Shown piece after piece: positions 18,931 to 27,003 of a stretch of 64,000 bases of DNA (its first letter is position 1; every line of letters starts with the position of its first letter). This DNA comes from Sphingopyxis sp. MSC1_008 (GTDB lineage: Bacteria; Pseudomonadota; Alphaproteobacteria; Sphingomonadales; Sphingomonadaceae). The position numbers were made by a program, and so were the translations under genes. The stretch lies in assembly GCF_023197165.1 (NCBI RefSeq), contig NZ_JALPRD010000006.1:124001-188000 (forward strand). The letters are read 5' to 3'. The notes below the pieces were generated by a model that saw nothing but the letters and a program-made list of their open reading frames with translations, searched no databases and had not been told where the DNA came from.

Positions 18931-18966
18931 AAAAAAGGGGTCGCCGGACGCAAGCCCGACAACCCC
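18931..18966 (-). terminator. intrinsic terminator between subunit and chaperone genes
   Basis: On the minus strand GGGGTTGTCGG pairs with CCGGCGACCCC (11 bp including two G-U pairs, loop of about 8 nt), followed by six T. It lies 45 nt after the DUF4402 stop and 110 nt before the chaperone start. It probably ends most transcripts after the subunit gene, with read-through feeding the chaperone and usher genes. Confidence 0.75.
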
Positions 18967-19010
18967 ATTTTAACGGCTGGCGGATCTCGGCCCGCCAAGC
19001 CCCCCAACCT

Positions 19011-19508
19011 TTATTGGTAATTTGCGGTGACGTTGAACGTCCCCGAATAGTCGCCCGACGCCTGGTTGGCGCCGACGCTCAGCGTGCCGCCGACCTGGAA
19101 ACTGCCCCCGGTCGGGCTCAGCGTAATGTTCGGCGACGAATAGGTCAGCGTCGACGTCATCGTACCGCCGAGCGAACCGTTGAGCGTGACGCTCGAATCG
19201 CCGCCGACCAGCACCACGGCACCGTTCGTGCCCTGGACGGTATAATTGCCCGCCGTCGTCGTCCCCGTGCAGGTCAGGCCCGCGCCGCAGGTCGCGGCAC
19301 CAGCGGTCGACACCGCGACGGTCGAGGCGGTCGCGCCGCTGATGATCGTCGCATATTGCAGGTCGCTGGTCTTGGTGAGCGTGATCTGGCGCAGGATCTT
19401 GGCCGTCGCCGTGCCCGAGGCCGACGCCGCATGCGCCGCCGAGGCGTTCATGGCGAGGGCAGCAATCGCGGCGCCCGCGAGGGCGCGCTTCATTCCATAG
19501 TTGCGCAT
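19011..19508 (-). CDS. DUF4402 domain protein, putative fibre subunit
   Basis: A 165-aa exported protein: signal peptide cleaved after AHA (residue 27), then a beta-rich domain very poor in charged residues and rich in Ser, Thr, Gly and Val. DUF4402 hallmarks are the N-terminal ILRQITLTKTSDLQY, a central Cys pair (C74, C80), GGTLSVGANQASG and the terminal strand YSGTFNVTANYQ. Proteins of this type resemble spore-coat-U/Csu pilins. With the adjacent chaperone and usher-like genes it is best read as the major subunit of a surface fibre. The ATG at 19508 has AAGGGA 9 nt upstream; an internal Met6 is a possible alternative. A strong terminator follows the gene. Confidence 0.82.
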   Translation of the reverse strand: MRNYGMKRALAGAAIAALAMNASAAHAASASGTATAKILRQITLTKTSDLQYATIISGATASTVAVSTAGAATCGAGLTCTGTTTAGNYTVQGTNGAVVLVGGDSSVTLNGSLGGTMTSTLTYSSPNITLSPTGGSFQVGGTLSVGANQASGDYSGTFNVTANYQ

Positions 19509-19784
19509 ATGATTTGGTCCCTTGAATTCGGTCTAAATTCGAATGGAAATCCCACCCCATTCGGCGACCTACTTAGCGGGAGACCTGTTCAGGCTTTGCC
19601 AGCAAGCTTGGTTAACAGCACAAAAGGAATTGGCCCGTGCTGCGCAATGTAATCGGGCGAAATCAATGTTTTAACAGCATCTAAAGCGAATCGGGGGGGA
19701 CCGCGTTTCCGTCACTAACGGCCCGGACTGGCACAAATTAAGCGGCGCCGGATCAGAATCGCGCGTGCGCCGACAAAGCGCAAA

Positions 19785-20750
19785 TCAGATCGATTCACCC
19801 GACAAGCGCTGGCAGATCATGTCGAGCTGGTCGAGCGACGCGAATTTCAGCGTCAACGCGCCCTTGCCCTCGCCCGCATATTGAATCGCGACACCGATTC
19901 CGAGCAGTTCGGACAAATGCCGCTCGACCGCGACGATATCGGGATCGCGCCCGCCGTCGGCGCTTTTAAATTCAAGCGGCGCCTTGCGCGGCGCATCGCC
20001 GCCCCTGCCCGTGCGCACCAGCGCCTCGACCGCACGGACCGACAGCCCCTCCTTCGCGACGCGGCGCGCGATCGCCTCGGCGTCGTCGGCGCCGATCAGC
20101 GCGCGCGCATGCCCCATCGCGAGCGATCCGTCGCCGACCAGCGCCTGCACGCTGGCAGGCAGGTCGAGCAGGCGCATCAGATTCGCGACATGGCTGCGCG
20201 ACTTGCCGACCAGTTTCGCCAGCGCTTCCTGATTATGCCCGAAATCCTCGATCAGGCGGCGATAGGCGCTCGCCTCTTCGATCGCATTGAGGTCCTGGCG
20301 CTGGATATTCTCGACCAGCGCGATCTCATAGGTCGCGGCATCGTCGAGTTCGCGCACGAGCGCGGGGATCTGATGCAGCCCCGCGCGCTGCGCCGCGCGC
20401 CAGCGCCTTTCGCCGGCGACAAGCTGATACCCCTCGCCATCGGGTGCGCGGCGGACGATGATCGGTTGCAGCAATCCGCGCAGCCCGATCGAATCGGCAA
20501 GCTCGGCAATCGCATTTTCGTCGAAATGGCGGCGCGGCTGGCCCGGCAGCGGGCGAATGGCCCCGACGGGGACATGCTGCACCGAATCGCCCGTCACCGG
20601 CGTGGCTTTCGCGGCGCTGCCGGGTGTCGCGAGCACCGGCGCCTCGACCGCGACATCGCCAAACAGCGCATTGAGACCGCGGCCGAGGCCCGAGGGGCGC
20701 TTGCGTGCAGGCGTCGATTCCGATCCTGTTTCGTCTTGATTATCAGACAT
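19785..20750 (-). CDS. parB: chromosome partitioning protein ParB
   Basis: A 321-aa centromere-binding CTPase. It starts with a family-typical basic RKRPSGLGRGLNALFG (about 17-31). The CTP-binding ParB motif GERRWRAAQRAGL begins at residue 113, ENIQRQDLNAIEEA follows near 147, and the helix-turn-helix that reads parS lies at about 171-192. The C-terminal dimerisation domain ends at residue 321. ParB spreads from parS sites and directs origin segregation with ParA. The start codon abuts the parA stop (20751). Three parS palindromes lie 0.9-3.4 kb away in rsmG, in mnmG and beside mnmE. Confidence 0.97.
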   Translation of the reverse strand: MSDNQDETGSESTPARKRPSGLGRGLNALFGDVAVEAPVLATPGSAAKATPVTGDSVQHVPVGAIRPLPGQPRRHFDENAIAELADSIGLRGLLQPIIVRRAPDGEGYQLVAGERRWRAAQRAGLHQIPALVRELDDAATYEIALVENIQRQDLNAIEEASAYRRLIEDFGHNQEALAKLVGKSRSHVANLMRLLDLPASVQALVGDGSLAMGHARALIGADDAEAIARRVAKEGLSVRAVEALVRTGRGGDAPRKAPLEFKSADGGRDPDIVAVERHLSELLGIGVAIQYAGEGKGALTLKFASLDQLDMICQRLSGESI

Positions 20751-21533
20751 TTAAGCAGCCTTGCGGACGTTAGGAAGCCGATCGATCAACTCGCGCGCGA
20801 GTGCGATATACGCCGCCGATCCGGCGCAGCGATGATCATAGATAAGCGCCGGCAGGCCATGGCTCGGCGCCTCGGACAAGCGAACATTGCGCGGGATCAC
20901 CGTTTCGAACACGACCGGGCCAAGCACTTCGCGCACATCATCCGACACCTGATCGGTCAGCCGGTTGCGGCGATCGAACATCGTCAGCGCGACGCCCAGG
21001 ATCGACAATTTCTGATTGAAGCGCTCGCGCACGCGCTCGACCGTGGTCAGCAGCTGGCTCAGCCCCTCGAGCGCGAAAAACTCGCATTGCAGCGGCACGA
21101 TCAGCGATTCGGCCGCGATCAGCGCGTTGAGCGTTAGCATGCCCAAGGATGGCGGGCAGTCGATCAGGCAGATATCCCACTGCCCCGCCTCGGCGCCCGA
21201 CAGCGCCTGTTGCAGGCGGTGCAGCCGGTCCTGAAATTCGATCAGCTCGATCTCGGCGCCCGAGAGGTCGACCGTCGCGGTGACGATATCGAGCCGCGGC
21301 ACCGCAGTCGGAATCGCACATTCGGCGAGCGTCGCGTCGCCGCGCAGCAGTTCATAGCTCGAACATTCGCGTTGCGACTGTTTGATGCCGAGCCCCGTCG
21401 ACGCATTGCCCTGCGGATCGAGGTCGATAATCAGCGTGCGCCAGCCCGTTGCTGCGAGCGCGGTGGCCAGGTTGATCGCGGTCGTCGTCTTGCCGACCCC
21501 ACCCTTCTGGTTCGCCACGGCAATGCGGATCAT
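20751..21533 (-). CDS. parA: chromosome partitioning ATPase ParA
   Basis: A 260-aa deviant-Walker ATPase with KGGVGKT (residues 10-16), the DLDPQGNAS loop and DCPPSLG Walker B-like segment. ParA forms a nucleoid-bound gradient that pulls ParB-parS complexes poleward. The ATG at 21533 gives the usual MIRIAVANQKGG start. It overlaps the rsmG stop by 4 nt (ATGA, 21530-21533), and parB follows directly. The order rsmG-parA-parB is conserved beside alphaproteobacterial origins. Confidence 0.97.
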   Translation of the reverse strand: MIRIAVANQKGGVGKTTTAINLATALAATGWRTLIIDLDPQGNASTGLGIKQSQRECSSYELLRGDATLAECAIPTAVPRLDIVTATVDLSGAEIELIEFQDRLHRLQQALSGAEAGQWDICLIDCPPSLGMLTLNALIAAESLIVPLQCEFFALEGLSQLLTTVERVRERFNQKLSILGVALTMFDRRNRLTDQVSDDVREVLGPVVFETVIPRNVRLSEAPSHGLPALIYDHRCAGSAAYIALARELIDRLPNVRKAA

Positions 21534-22195
21534 CGCTTTCCTCGCTGTTTTGCCGTGATTTTTCCGGAGCCGATCAAAATCTGGCTCTCGGCATCGGTGC
21601 GGCTCTGTTCCACGTGGAACATTCTCTGCCATGGCTGGGGCAGCAAAGCCAGTTCCTTAACCGCGTTTCGGCCTTTTGGCAGCAGCCAACGCGTCGATTC
21701 GGTGGAAAAACGGGCGGATAAGTCGAGCAGCTTGTCGAGAGGCGCAAAAGCGCGCGCGCTGATCGTCGCGGCAGATCGGGTCTCGATCCGCTCCAAGGGC
21801 GCTTCGACGACCTCGACATTTGCAAGGCCAAGCTCGGCAGCGACGTGCCGCAAGAAGTCGCAGCGTCGTTTTCGCGATTCAACGAGCAGCACCGGCCGAT
21901 CGCTCAATATAGCAATCACCAGACCCGGCAGCCCCGCGCCGCTCCCTAGATCGATCCAGAGACCGTCGCCGTCGCGCGTGTCCAACGAGAGCAGCTGCGC
22001 GCTGTCGGCGATATGCCGGACCCACATCGTCGGGATCGTCGATGACGCGATCAAATTCTGCTGCGCACTTTCGGCGATCAGCAGATCGATGAAGCCCTCA
22101 AGCTGTTTCCATTGACCAGCGGTCGGCGCAAAGGCCTCGCCGATCCAGGCGCGCGCGGCATCCTCATTATCGAGCAGGTCAACCGACACGCGCAC
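21530..22195 (-). CDS. rsmG: 16S rRNA (guanine527-N7)-methyltransferase
   Basis: RsmG methylates G527 of 16S rRNA. The protein is 221 aa, within the family range, with the SAM-binding motif IDLGSGAGLPG (81-91) and the preceding RHIADSAQLL helix. The start is GTG 22195; a second GTG two codons on is an alternative. The C-terminal MFHVEQ is encoded by a parS site (21606-21621), so chromosome segregation constrains the protein sequence here. The gene is 27 nt from mnmG and overlaps parA by 4 nt. Confidence 0.95.
   Translation of the reverse strand: MRVSVDLLDNEDAARAWIGEAFAPTAGQWKQLEGFIDLLIAESAQQNLIASSTIPTMWVRHIADSAQLLSLDTRDGDGLWIDLGSGAGLPGLVIAILSDRPVLLVESRKRRCDFLRHVAAELGLANVEVVEAPLERIETRSAATISARAFAPLDKLLDLSARFSTESTRWLLPKGRNAVKELALLPQPWQRMFHVEQSRTDAESQILIGSGKITAKQRGKR
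21606..21621. other. parS site 1, inside rsmG
   Basis: Perfect 16-bp palindrome TGTTCCACGTGGAACA, matching the widely conserved parS core recognised by ParB. It lies in the 3' coding part of rsmG, about 0.9 kb from parB and about 11.7 kb from the predicted origin. Confidence 0.92.
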
Positions 22196-22222
22196 ATCCT
22201 CTATTCTCGAACACCGGCCGGC

Positions 22223-24091
22223 TCACGCCGCGCGCCGCCGGCTATGCACCATGATCGCGGTCAGCGCCGCGGGTGTTACACCATCGATCCGCGCCGCCTG
22301 CCCCAGCGTCTCGGGCTGCGCCTTCGTCAGCCGCTCGACCATCTCGCGCGACAGCCCGCCGATCGCGGCGTAGTCGAGCGCCGGATCGAGTATGATCGCC
22401 TCATTCGCCGCGAGCGCGCGGAGCTCGGCATCCTGCCGCGCGATATAGGGCGCATAATGCGCATCCTCGGTGATCTCGGACAGGATCGCCCGATCGATCG
22501 AATCCAGTTCGGGAGCAAGCATGGCGAGCCGAGCCATCGTCATATCGGGATAGCGCAGCAGGTCGATCCGCTTGCGCGCGATACCATCGCCCGGAAGCGC
22601 CAGCCCCACCACGGCATAATCGGCGGTCGCAACCGGGGCATCGAGCAAAGCTTCGGCGCGCGCCCGCTCACCCTGCCGCGCCGCAAATAGCGCGGCCGTC
22701 GCGGGCCGCACCAATCCCAATGCGATCCCCTTCGGCGTCAGACGCGTCGCGGCATTGTCGGCGCGGAGTCGCAAGCGATATTCAGCACGCGCGGTGAGCA
22801 TGCGATAGGGCTCGGTCACCCCCTGCAACACGAGGTCATCGACCATCACGCCGATATAAGATTCGGACCGATCGAGGATCAATGGATCGCGACCCTGCGC
22901 AGCGAGCGCGGCATTGGCGCCGGCGACCAGCCCCTGCGCCGCCGCCTCTTCATAACCGGTCGTGCCGTTGATCTGCCCCGCGCACCAAAGTCCCGGCATC
23001 GCGCGCACCTGCAAGGTCCGGTCGAGCGCGCGCGGGTCGATATGATCATATTCGACCGCATAGCCCGGGACGACCATCTCGACGGCTTCGAGCCCCTCCA
23101 TCGTCCGCAGCATCGCAAGCTGAACATCGGCGGGAAGCGAGGTCGAAATCCCGTTCGGATAGACGAGGAAGCTGTCGAGTCCCTCGGGTTCGAGGAACAC
23201 CTGATGCCCGTCGCGGTCGGCGAAGCGGTGGATCTTGTCCTCGATCGATGGGCAATAGCGCGGTCCCGCTGCACCGATCGCGCCAGTGAACAAAGGCGAG
23301 CGATCGAGGTTCGCCGCGATGATCGCGTGGCTTTCGGCATTGGTCCGCGTGATCGCGCAAAAAATCTGCGGCACCGTGCGTTCGCTGTTCCACGTGGAAC
23401 AGGTCCAACGCGCGCCCTCAGCGCTATCCGAGGGCTGCTCCTCAAGCCGCGCCCAATCGATCGTCCGTCCGTCGAGCCGCGGCGGCGTACCCGTCTTGAG
23501 ACGCGCCATCGGCAGGTCGGCCGCGCGCAACTGTTCGGCGAGCCGGAGTGCGCCCGCCTCGCCGATGCGGCCGCCTTCCATCCGCTCTTCACCGCGGAAG
23601 AGGCGCCCACCGAGGAATGTACCCGTTGCAAGCACAACCGCGCCGGCCTTCAAAACAGCGCCGTCCGCCAGATCGAGCCCTTCAACGCGGCCATCGTCCG
23701 ACAGGCGAAGCGCAGCCGCCTCCCCCTCTACCACGGTCACGCCATCCTCCGTCGCGAGCAATGTCTGGATCGCCTCGCGATAAAGTTTGCGGTCGGCCTG
23801 GATGCGCGGTCCCTGCACCGCTGCACCCTTCGACGCATTGAGCATCCGATAATGGATCGCCGCGCTGTCGGCGGCGCGTGCCATCCAACCGTCGAGCGCG
23901 TCGACCTCGCGCATCAAATGGCCCTTGCCGAGCCCGCCGATCGCCGGATTGCACGACATCGTCCCGATCAACTCGGGATCGAAACTAACGAGCGCGACGC
24001 GCGCACCGAGTCGCGACGCGGCCGCTGCGGCCTCGGTTCCGGCGTGCCCACCGCCGACGACGATGACATCGAAAATCGCTTCACTCTGCAT
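22223..24091 (-). CDS. mnmG: tRNA uridine-5-carboxymethylaminomethyl modification enzyme, FAD subunit
   Basis: MnmG (GidA) works with MnmE to install cmnm5U at the wobble position of certain tRNAs. The 622-aa protein has the FAD-binding [12 protein letters not shown] (about 11-22), the [13 protein letters not shown] motif with its conserved Cys, and the C-terminal helical domain that binds MnmE. The ATG at 24091 gives [15 protein letters not shown] parS palindrome in the coding region (23386-23401) encodes CSTWN. The gap to mnmE (24092-24166) carries a third parS site. Confidence 0.97.
   Translation of the reverse strand: MQSEAIFDVIVVGGGHAGTEAAAAASRLGARVALVSFDPELIGTMSCNPAIGGLGKGHLMREVDALDGWMARAADSAAIHYRMLNASKGAAVQGPRIQADRKLYREAIQTLLATEDGVTVVEGEAAALRLSDDGRVEGLDLADGAVLKAGAVVLATGTFLGGRLFRGEERMEGGRIGEAGALRLAEQLRAADLPMARLKTGTPPRLDGRTIDWARLEEQPSDSAEGARWTCSTWNSERTVPQIFCAITRTNAESHAIIAANLDRSPLFTGAIGAAGPRYCPSIEDKIHRFADRDGHQVFLEPEGLDSFLVYPNGISTSLPADVQLAMLRTMEGLEAVEMVVPGYAVEYDHIDPRALDRTLQVRAMPGLWCAGQINGTTGYEEAAAQGLVAGANAALAAQGRDPLILDRSESYIGVMVDDLVLQGVTEPYRMLTARAEYRLRLRADNAATRLTPKGIALGLVRPATAALFAARQGERARAEALLDAPVATADYAVVGLALPGDGIARKRIDLLRYPDMTMARLAMLAPELDSIDRAILSEITEDAHYAPYIARQDAELRALAANEAIILDPALDYAAIGGLSREMVERLTKAQPETLGQAARIDGVTPAALTAIMVHSRRRAA
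23386..23401. other. parS site 2, inside mnmG
   Basis: Perfect palindrome TGTTCCACGTGGAACA, identical to site 1 but translated in a different frame. It lies 1.78 kb from site 1. Confidence 0.92.
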
Positions 24092-24150
24092 GATTGCCGC
24101 GCCTTTAGCGCAAAGCGCGCATCGAATCCACCGCGTCGCGACCGATGCGA

Positions 24151-24166
24151 TGTTTCACGTGGAACA
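24151..24166. other. parS site 3, mnmE-mnmG spacer
   Basis: TGTTTCACGTGGAACA, one base off a perfect palindrome and combining halves of the two common parS forms. It directly abuts the mnmE stop codon (24167-24169) in the 75-nt intergenic spacer. Confidence 0.9.
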
Positions 24167-25498
24167 TCATTTCCCGATGCAGAAACGGCCGAACAAGCCG
24201 TCGAGCATGTCCTCGACTCCGGCGCGCCCGGTGATCCGGTCGAGCGCGGCCGCGGCGAGCCTAAGCCGCTCGGCGAGCAGGATTAAATCGCGCGCTTCGC
24301 GTGACCCCGCCTCGATCGTCAGCCAATCGCGGGCCTCGACGAGTGCTACACGCTGGCGCTGGCGCAGCGCCGCTTCGCCTTCGCGCGGCAGCAAGGTCCG
24401 CGCCATATCGACGATATAGCGATGGAGTTTGTCCATCCCCTCGCCCGTCGTCGCCGACAGGATCAAATCGCAATGCGCCGCATCGGCCTCCGCCGCCGCG
24501 TCGGCGCGCCACCGGTCGGCCTGCGCCGCAATCAGGATCGCGCGCGGATGTTCGGGCACCTCCTTGGACGGCCCCAGCCACAGCAGGATATCGGCACTCT
24601 CGACCGCCGCCCGTGCCCGGTCGATCCCGATCGCTTCGATAACATCGGCGCCCTCCCGGCGGATCCCCGCCGTATCCGAAAAGCGCATCGCAATCCCGTC
24701 GAGCGCGAGCGGCGTCTCGATCACATCGCGCGTCGTCCCGGCCACCGGCGAAACGATCGCCAGCTCGCGCTGCGCCAAAGCATTGATCAGAGTTGATTTT
24801 CCGGCATTCGGCGGCCCCGCGATCACCACCGACAATCCCTCGGCAATCACCTCCGCCGCCGGCCGCGCCAGCCATTCCTCCAGCTCTTCCGAAAGGGCCG
24901 TCATCCCCGCGATCAGACGCCGCGCGACAGCTTCGCCGACTTCGACATCATCTTCATCGGCGAAATTCAATTCGGCCTCGGCGCCCGCCATCAGCGCGAG
25001 CAGCGAATCCTGCCACCCCGCAACCGCGCGCGAGACGTGCCCGCTCGCCATGCCGAGCGCCTGAACGCGCTGGCTTTCGGTCTCTGCCGCAAGCAAGTCC
25101 GCCAGCCCCTCGGCCTCGGCGAGGTCGATCCGGCCGTTATCGAACGCGCGCCGGGTGAATTCGCCCGCGACCGCGGGCCGCACACCCGGCATCGCGCCAA
25201 GCGCCGCTTCGACCGCCGCGACCACCGCGCGACCACCGTGCAGATGCAGTTCGGCGAGATCTTCGCCAGTCGCCGTCGCTGGACCCGGAAACCAGAGGAT
25301 CAAGGCGCGGTCGAGCGGCGTACCATCGGCGCTTTTCAGCTCGGCCAGCGAGGCTTGCCGTGGCGGCGGCAACCGCCCCGCGAGTGTTTTCAGCGCCGCC
25401 CCAGCCGCCGGCCCGCTGACGCGCACAACGCCGATCGCCGCCGGCGGCATTCCGCTCGACAGCGCAAAAATCGTATCGCTTACAACGTCTTGGCTCAG
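24167..25498 (-). CDS. mnmE: tRNA modification GTPase MnmE (start codon non-canonical or displaced)
   Basis: MnmE partners MnmG in wobble-uridine modification. The N-terminal folate-binding domain opens SDTIFALSSGMPPAAIGVVRVSG, the G domain has AGPPNAGKST and DTAGIR, and the chain ends with the hallmark FCIGK. The family N-terminus is fully in frame, but no ATG, GTG or TTG precedes SDTIF. The coordinates given assume CTG at 25498, which overlaps the upstream stop as CTGA and has GGGGA 8 nt before it (443 aa). The first ATG (25450, Met in SSGMPP) would trim about 10 conserved residues (427 aa) and lacks a spaced ribosome site. Function is certain, start is not. Confidence 0.93.
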   Translation of the reverse strand: MSQDVVSDTIFALSSGMPPAAIGVVRVSGPAAGAALKTLAGRLPPPRQASLAELKSADGTPLDRALILWFPGPATATGEDLAELHLHGGRAVVAAVEAALGAMPGVRPAVAGEFTRRAFDNGRIDLAEAEGLADLLAAETESQRVQALGMASGHVSRAVAGWQDSLLALMAGAEAELNFADEDDVEVGEAVARRLIAGMTALSEELEEWLARPAAEVIAEGLSVVIAGPPNAGKSTLINALAQRELAIVSPVAGTTRDVIETPLALDGIAMRFSDTAGIRREGADVIEAIGIDRARAAVESADILLWLGPSKEVPEHPRAILIAAQADRWRADAAAEADAAHCDLILSATTGEGMDKLHRYIVDMARTLLPREGEAALRQRQRVALVEARDWLTIEAGSREARDLILLAERLRLAAAALDRITGRAGVEDMLDGLFGRFCIGK

Positions 25499-25791
25499 CT
25501 TTTGCGTCCCCGCGCCGGCTTGTCGTCGTCGCTCGTGCCCGCGCTTTTGGTCGCGCCGCCCATCAACCCGCCGCCGAATTGCCCGAGCAGCGACTGGACT
25601 AGCCCGAGCCCGCTTTCGCCCATTGGCACCCAGGTCTTGACCATCTGCTGGACCATGTCGGGGGTAATTCCCTTCGCCATCAATTCCTTGACGCGATCGA
25701 GATAAATGTCGTGCAGCGGCTCGAGATCGGGAAGCCCGACCAGGCGCCGCGCCTCTTCGGGGGTGCAATCGATCTCGATATTGAACTTCAT
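25495..25791 (-). CDS. DUF6489-like small protein
   Basis: A 98-aa protein beginning MKFNIEIDCTPEEARRLVGLPDLEP and containing HDIYLDRVKELMAKG, a pattern I associate with the sphingomonad-type DUF6489 family; function is unknown. The N-terminal two thirds looks helical and the C-terminus is Gly-rich, then Asp- and Lys/Arg-rich, probably disordered. The ATG at 25791 fits the family start. The stop overlaps the presumed mnmE CTG start, so the two are likely translationally coupled. It diverges from the dienelactone hydrolase gene across about 106 nt. Confidence 0.75.
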   Translation of the reverse strand: MKFNIEIDCTPEEARRLVGLPDLEPLHDIYLDRVKELMAKGITPDMVQQMVKTWVPMGESGLGLVQSLLGQFGGGLMGGATKSAGTSDDDKPARGRKS

Positions 25792-25897
25792 CGCCTGTCT
25801 CCGCCCCGAAATGCCGGTAAGCCGCTTGAGCCACGCCCGCAGCACCGCTAGCTTCGCGCTTTCACTGCAAAGAAGCAAGAGTCAGGAGAGCTCCCCA

Positions 25898-26596
25898 ATG
25901 TCCGCGACGAACACCACCATCCCCGCGCTCGATGGCGAGGGCGATATCCCCGCCTATGTCGCGCACCCCGACGCCGACGCTTCGCGCGCGATCATCGTCA
26001 TTCCCGAAATTTTCGGCGTCAACGAAGGCATCCGGCAGAAGTGCGACGATTGGGCGGCCGAAGGCTATCTGGCGATCGCCCCCGACATCTTCTGGCGTTT
26101 CGCGCCGGGGGTCGAACTCAACCCCGATGTCGAGGCCGAACTGCAGGAAGCCTTCGGCTATTTCGGCCAATATGACGCCGACGACGGGGTCAAGGATATC
26201 GAAGCGGCGATCCGCTGGCTGCACGGTCAGGGCGCAAGCAAGGTCGGCGCGGTCGGCTTCTGCCTCGGCGGTCGCCTCGCCTATATGACTGCGGCGCGAA
26301 CCGATATCGACGCGTCGGTCGGCTATTATGGCGTCATGATCGACCAGATGCTGAACGAAAGCCATGCGATCGCGCATCCGCTGATGCTCCATATCCCGAC
26401 CGAAGATCATCTCGTCGACCATGACGCGCAAAAAAAGATCCACGAAGGGCTCGGGTCCCATCCCAAGGTCACGCTTCACGATTATCAGGGGCTCGACCAC
26501 GGTTTCGCCGCGACGATGGGCAACCGCCGCAACGAGGAAGGCGCTGAGCTCGCCGACGGCCGCACCCGCGCCTTCTTCGCCGAGCATCTCGCATGA
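25898..26596 (+). CDS. dienelactone hydrolase family protein
   Basis: A 232-aa alpha/beta hydrolase with the DLH-type Cys nucleophile in GFCLGG (Cys122), an Asp in PTEDHLV (about 170) and His201 in GLDHGF. It also has the N-terminal strand IIVIPEIFGVN that distinguishes the family. Carboxymethylenebutenolidase activity is the family prototype; many members hydrolyse other esters, and no aromatic pathway genes are present here. ATG 25898 has AGGAGAG upstream. The stop overlaps the next start as ATGA (26593-26596). Confidence 0.9.
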   Translation: MSATNTTIPALDGEGDIPAYVAHPDADASRAIIVIPEIFGVNEGIRQKCDDWAAEGYLAIAPDIFWRFAPGVELNPDVEAELQEAFGYFGQYDADDGVKDIEAAIRWLHGQGASKVGAVGFCLGGRLAYMTAARTDIDASVGYYGVMIDQMLNESHAIAHPLMLHIPTEDHLVDHDAQKKIHEGLGSHPKVTLHDYQGLDHGFAATMGNRRNEEGAELADGRTRAFFAEHLA

Positions 26597-27003
26597 GCGC
26601 GCCAAAGGGAGCAGGGGCCGGTCTCGCCGCCTGGCACGCCTATATGGCGGGCGGCGGCGACCCGCAGGCGCTTCGCGACCTGCTCGCCGAGGATGCCGTG
26701 TTCCACTCGCCCGTCGTCCACACGCCGCAGGCGGGACGCGACAAGGTCTTCGCCTATCTCCACGCCGCGAGTGACGTCCTCGGTGGCGACGATTTCCGCT
26801 ATTTGCGTGAGATCGTCGACGGCGACCAGGCAGTGCTCGAGTTCCAGAGCGTGCTCGACGGCATCCAGATCAACGGCGTCGACATCATCATCTGGAACGA
26901 TGATGGAAAGATAAGTGATTTCAAAGTGATGATTCGCCCGCTCAAGGCGATCAACAAGGTGTGGGAGAAGATGGGCGAGATGCTCGCGGCGCAACCGAAC
27001 TGA
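26593..27003 (+). CDS. NTF2-like (SnoaL-type) protein
   Basis: A 136-aa protein with a cone-shaped NTF2 fold signature: an N-terminal helix (WHAYMAGGGDPQALRDLLAEDAVFHSP), a central sheet (FRYLREIVDGDQAVLEFQSVLDG) and the final strand pair VDIIIWNDDGKISDFKVMIRPL. Members include ketosteroid-isomerase-like enzymes and binding proteins; no catalytic assignment is made. Both ends are coupled: it overlaps the hydrolase gene by 4 nt and its own 3' end overlaps the presumed start of the glutamate-synthase-like gene. Confidence 0.82.
   Translation: MSAPKGAGAGLAAWHAYMAGGGDPQALRDLLAEDAVFHSPVVHTPQAGRDKVFAYLHAASDVLGGDDFRYLREIVDGDQAVLEFQSVLDGIQINGVDIIIWNDDGKISDFKVMIRPLKAINKVWEKMGEMLAAQPN

Noticed and set aside
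19509..19784. Possible small gene or RNA upstream of the DUF4402 gene
   Set aside because: 276 nt without a coding frame of family type, terminator or recognisable RNA; best read as the fibre-operon promoter region, though no promoter motif is clear.
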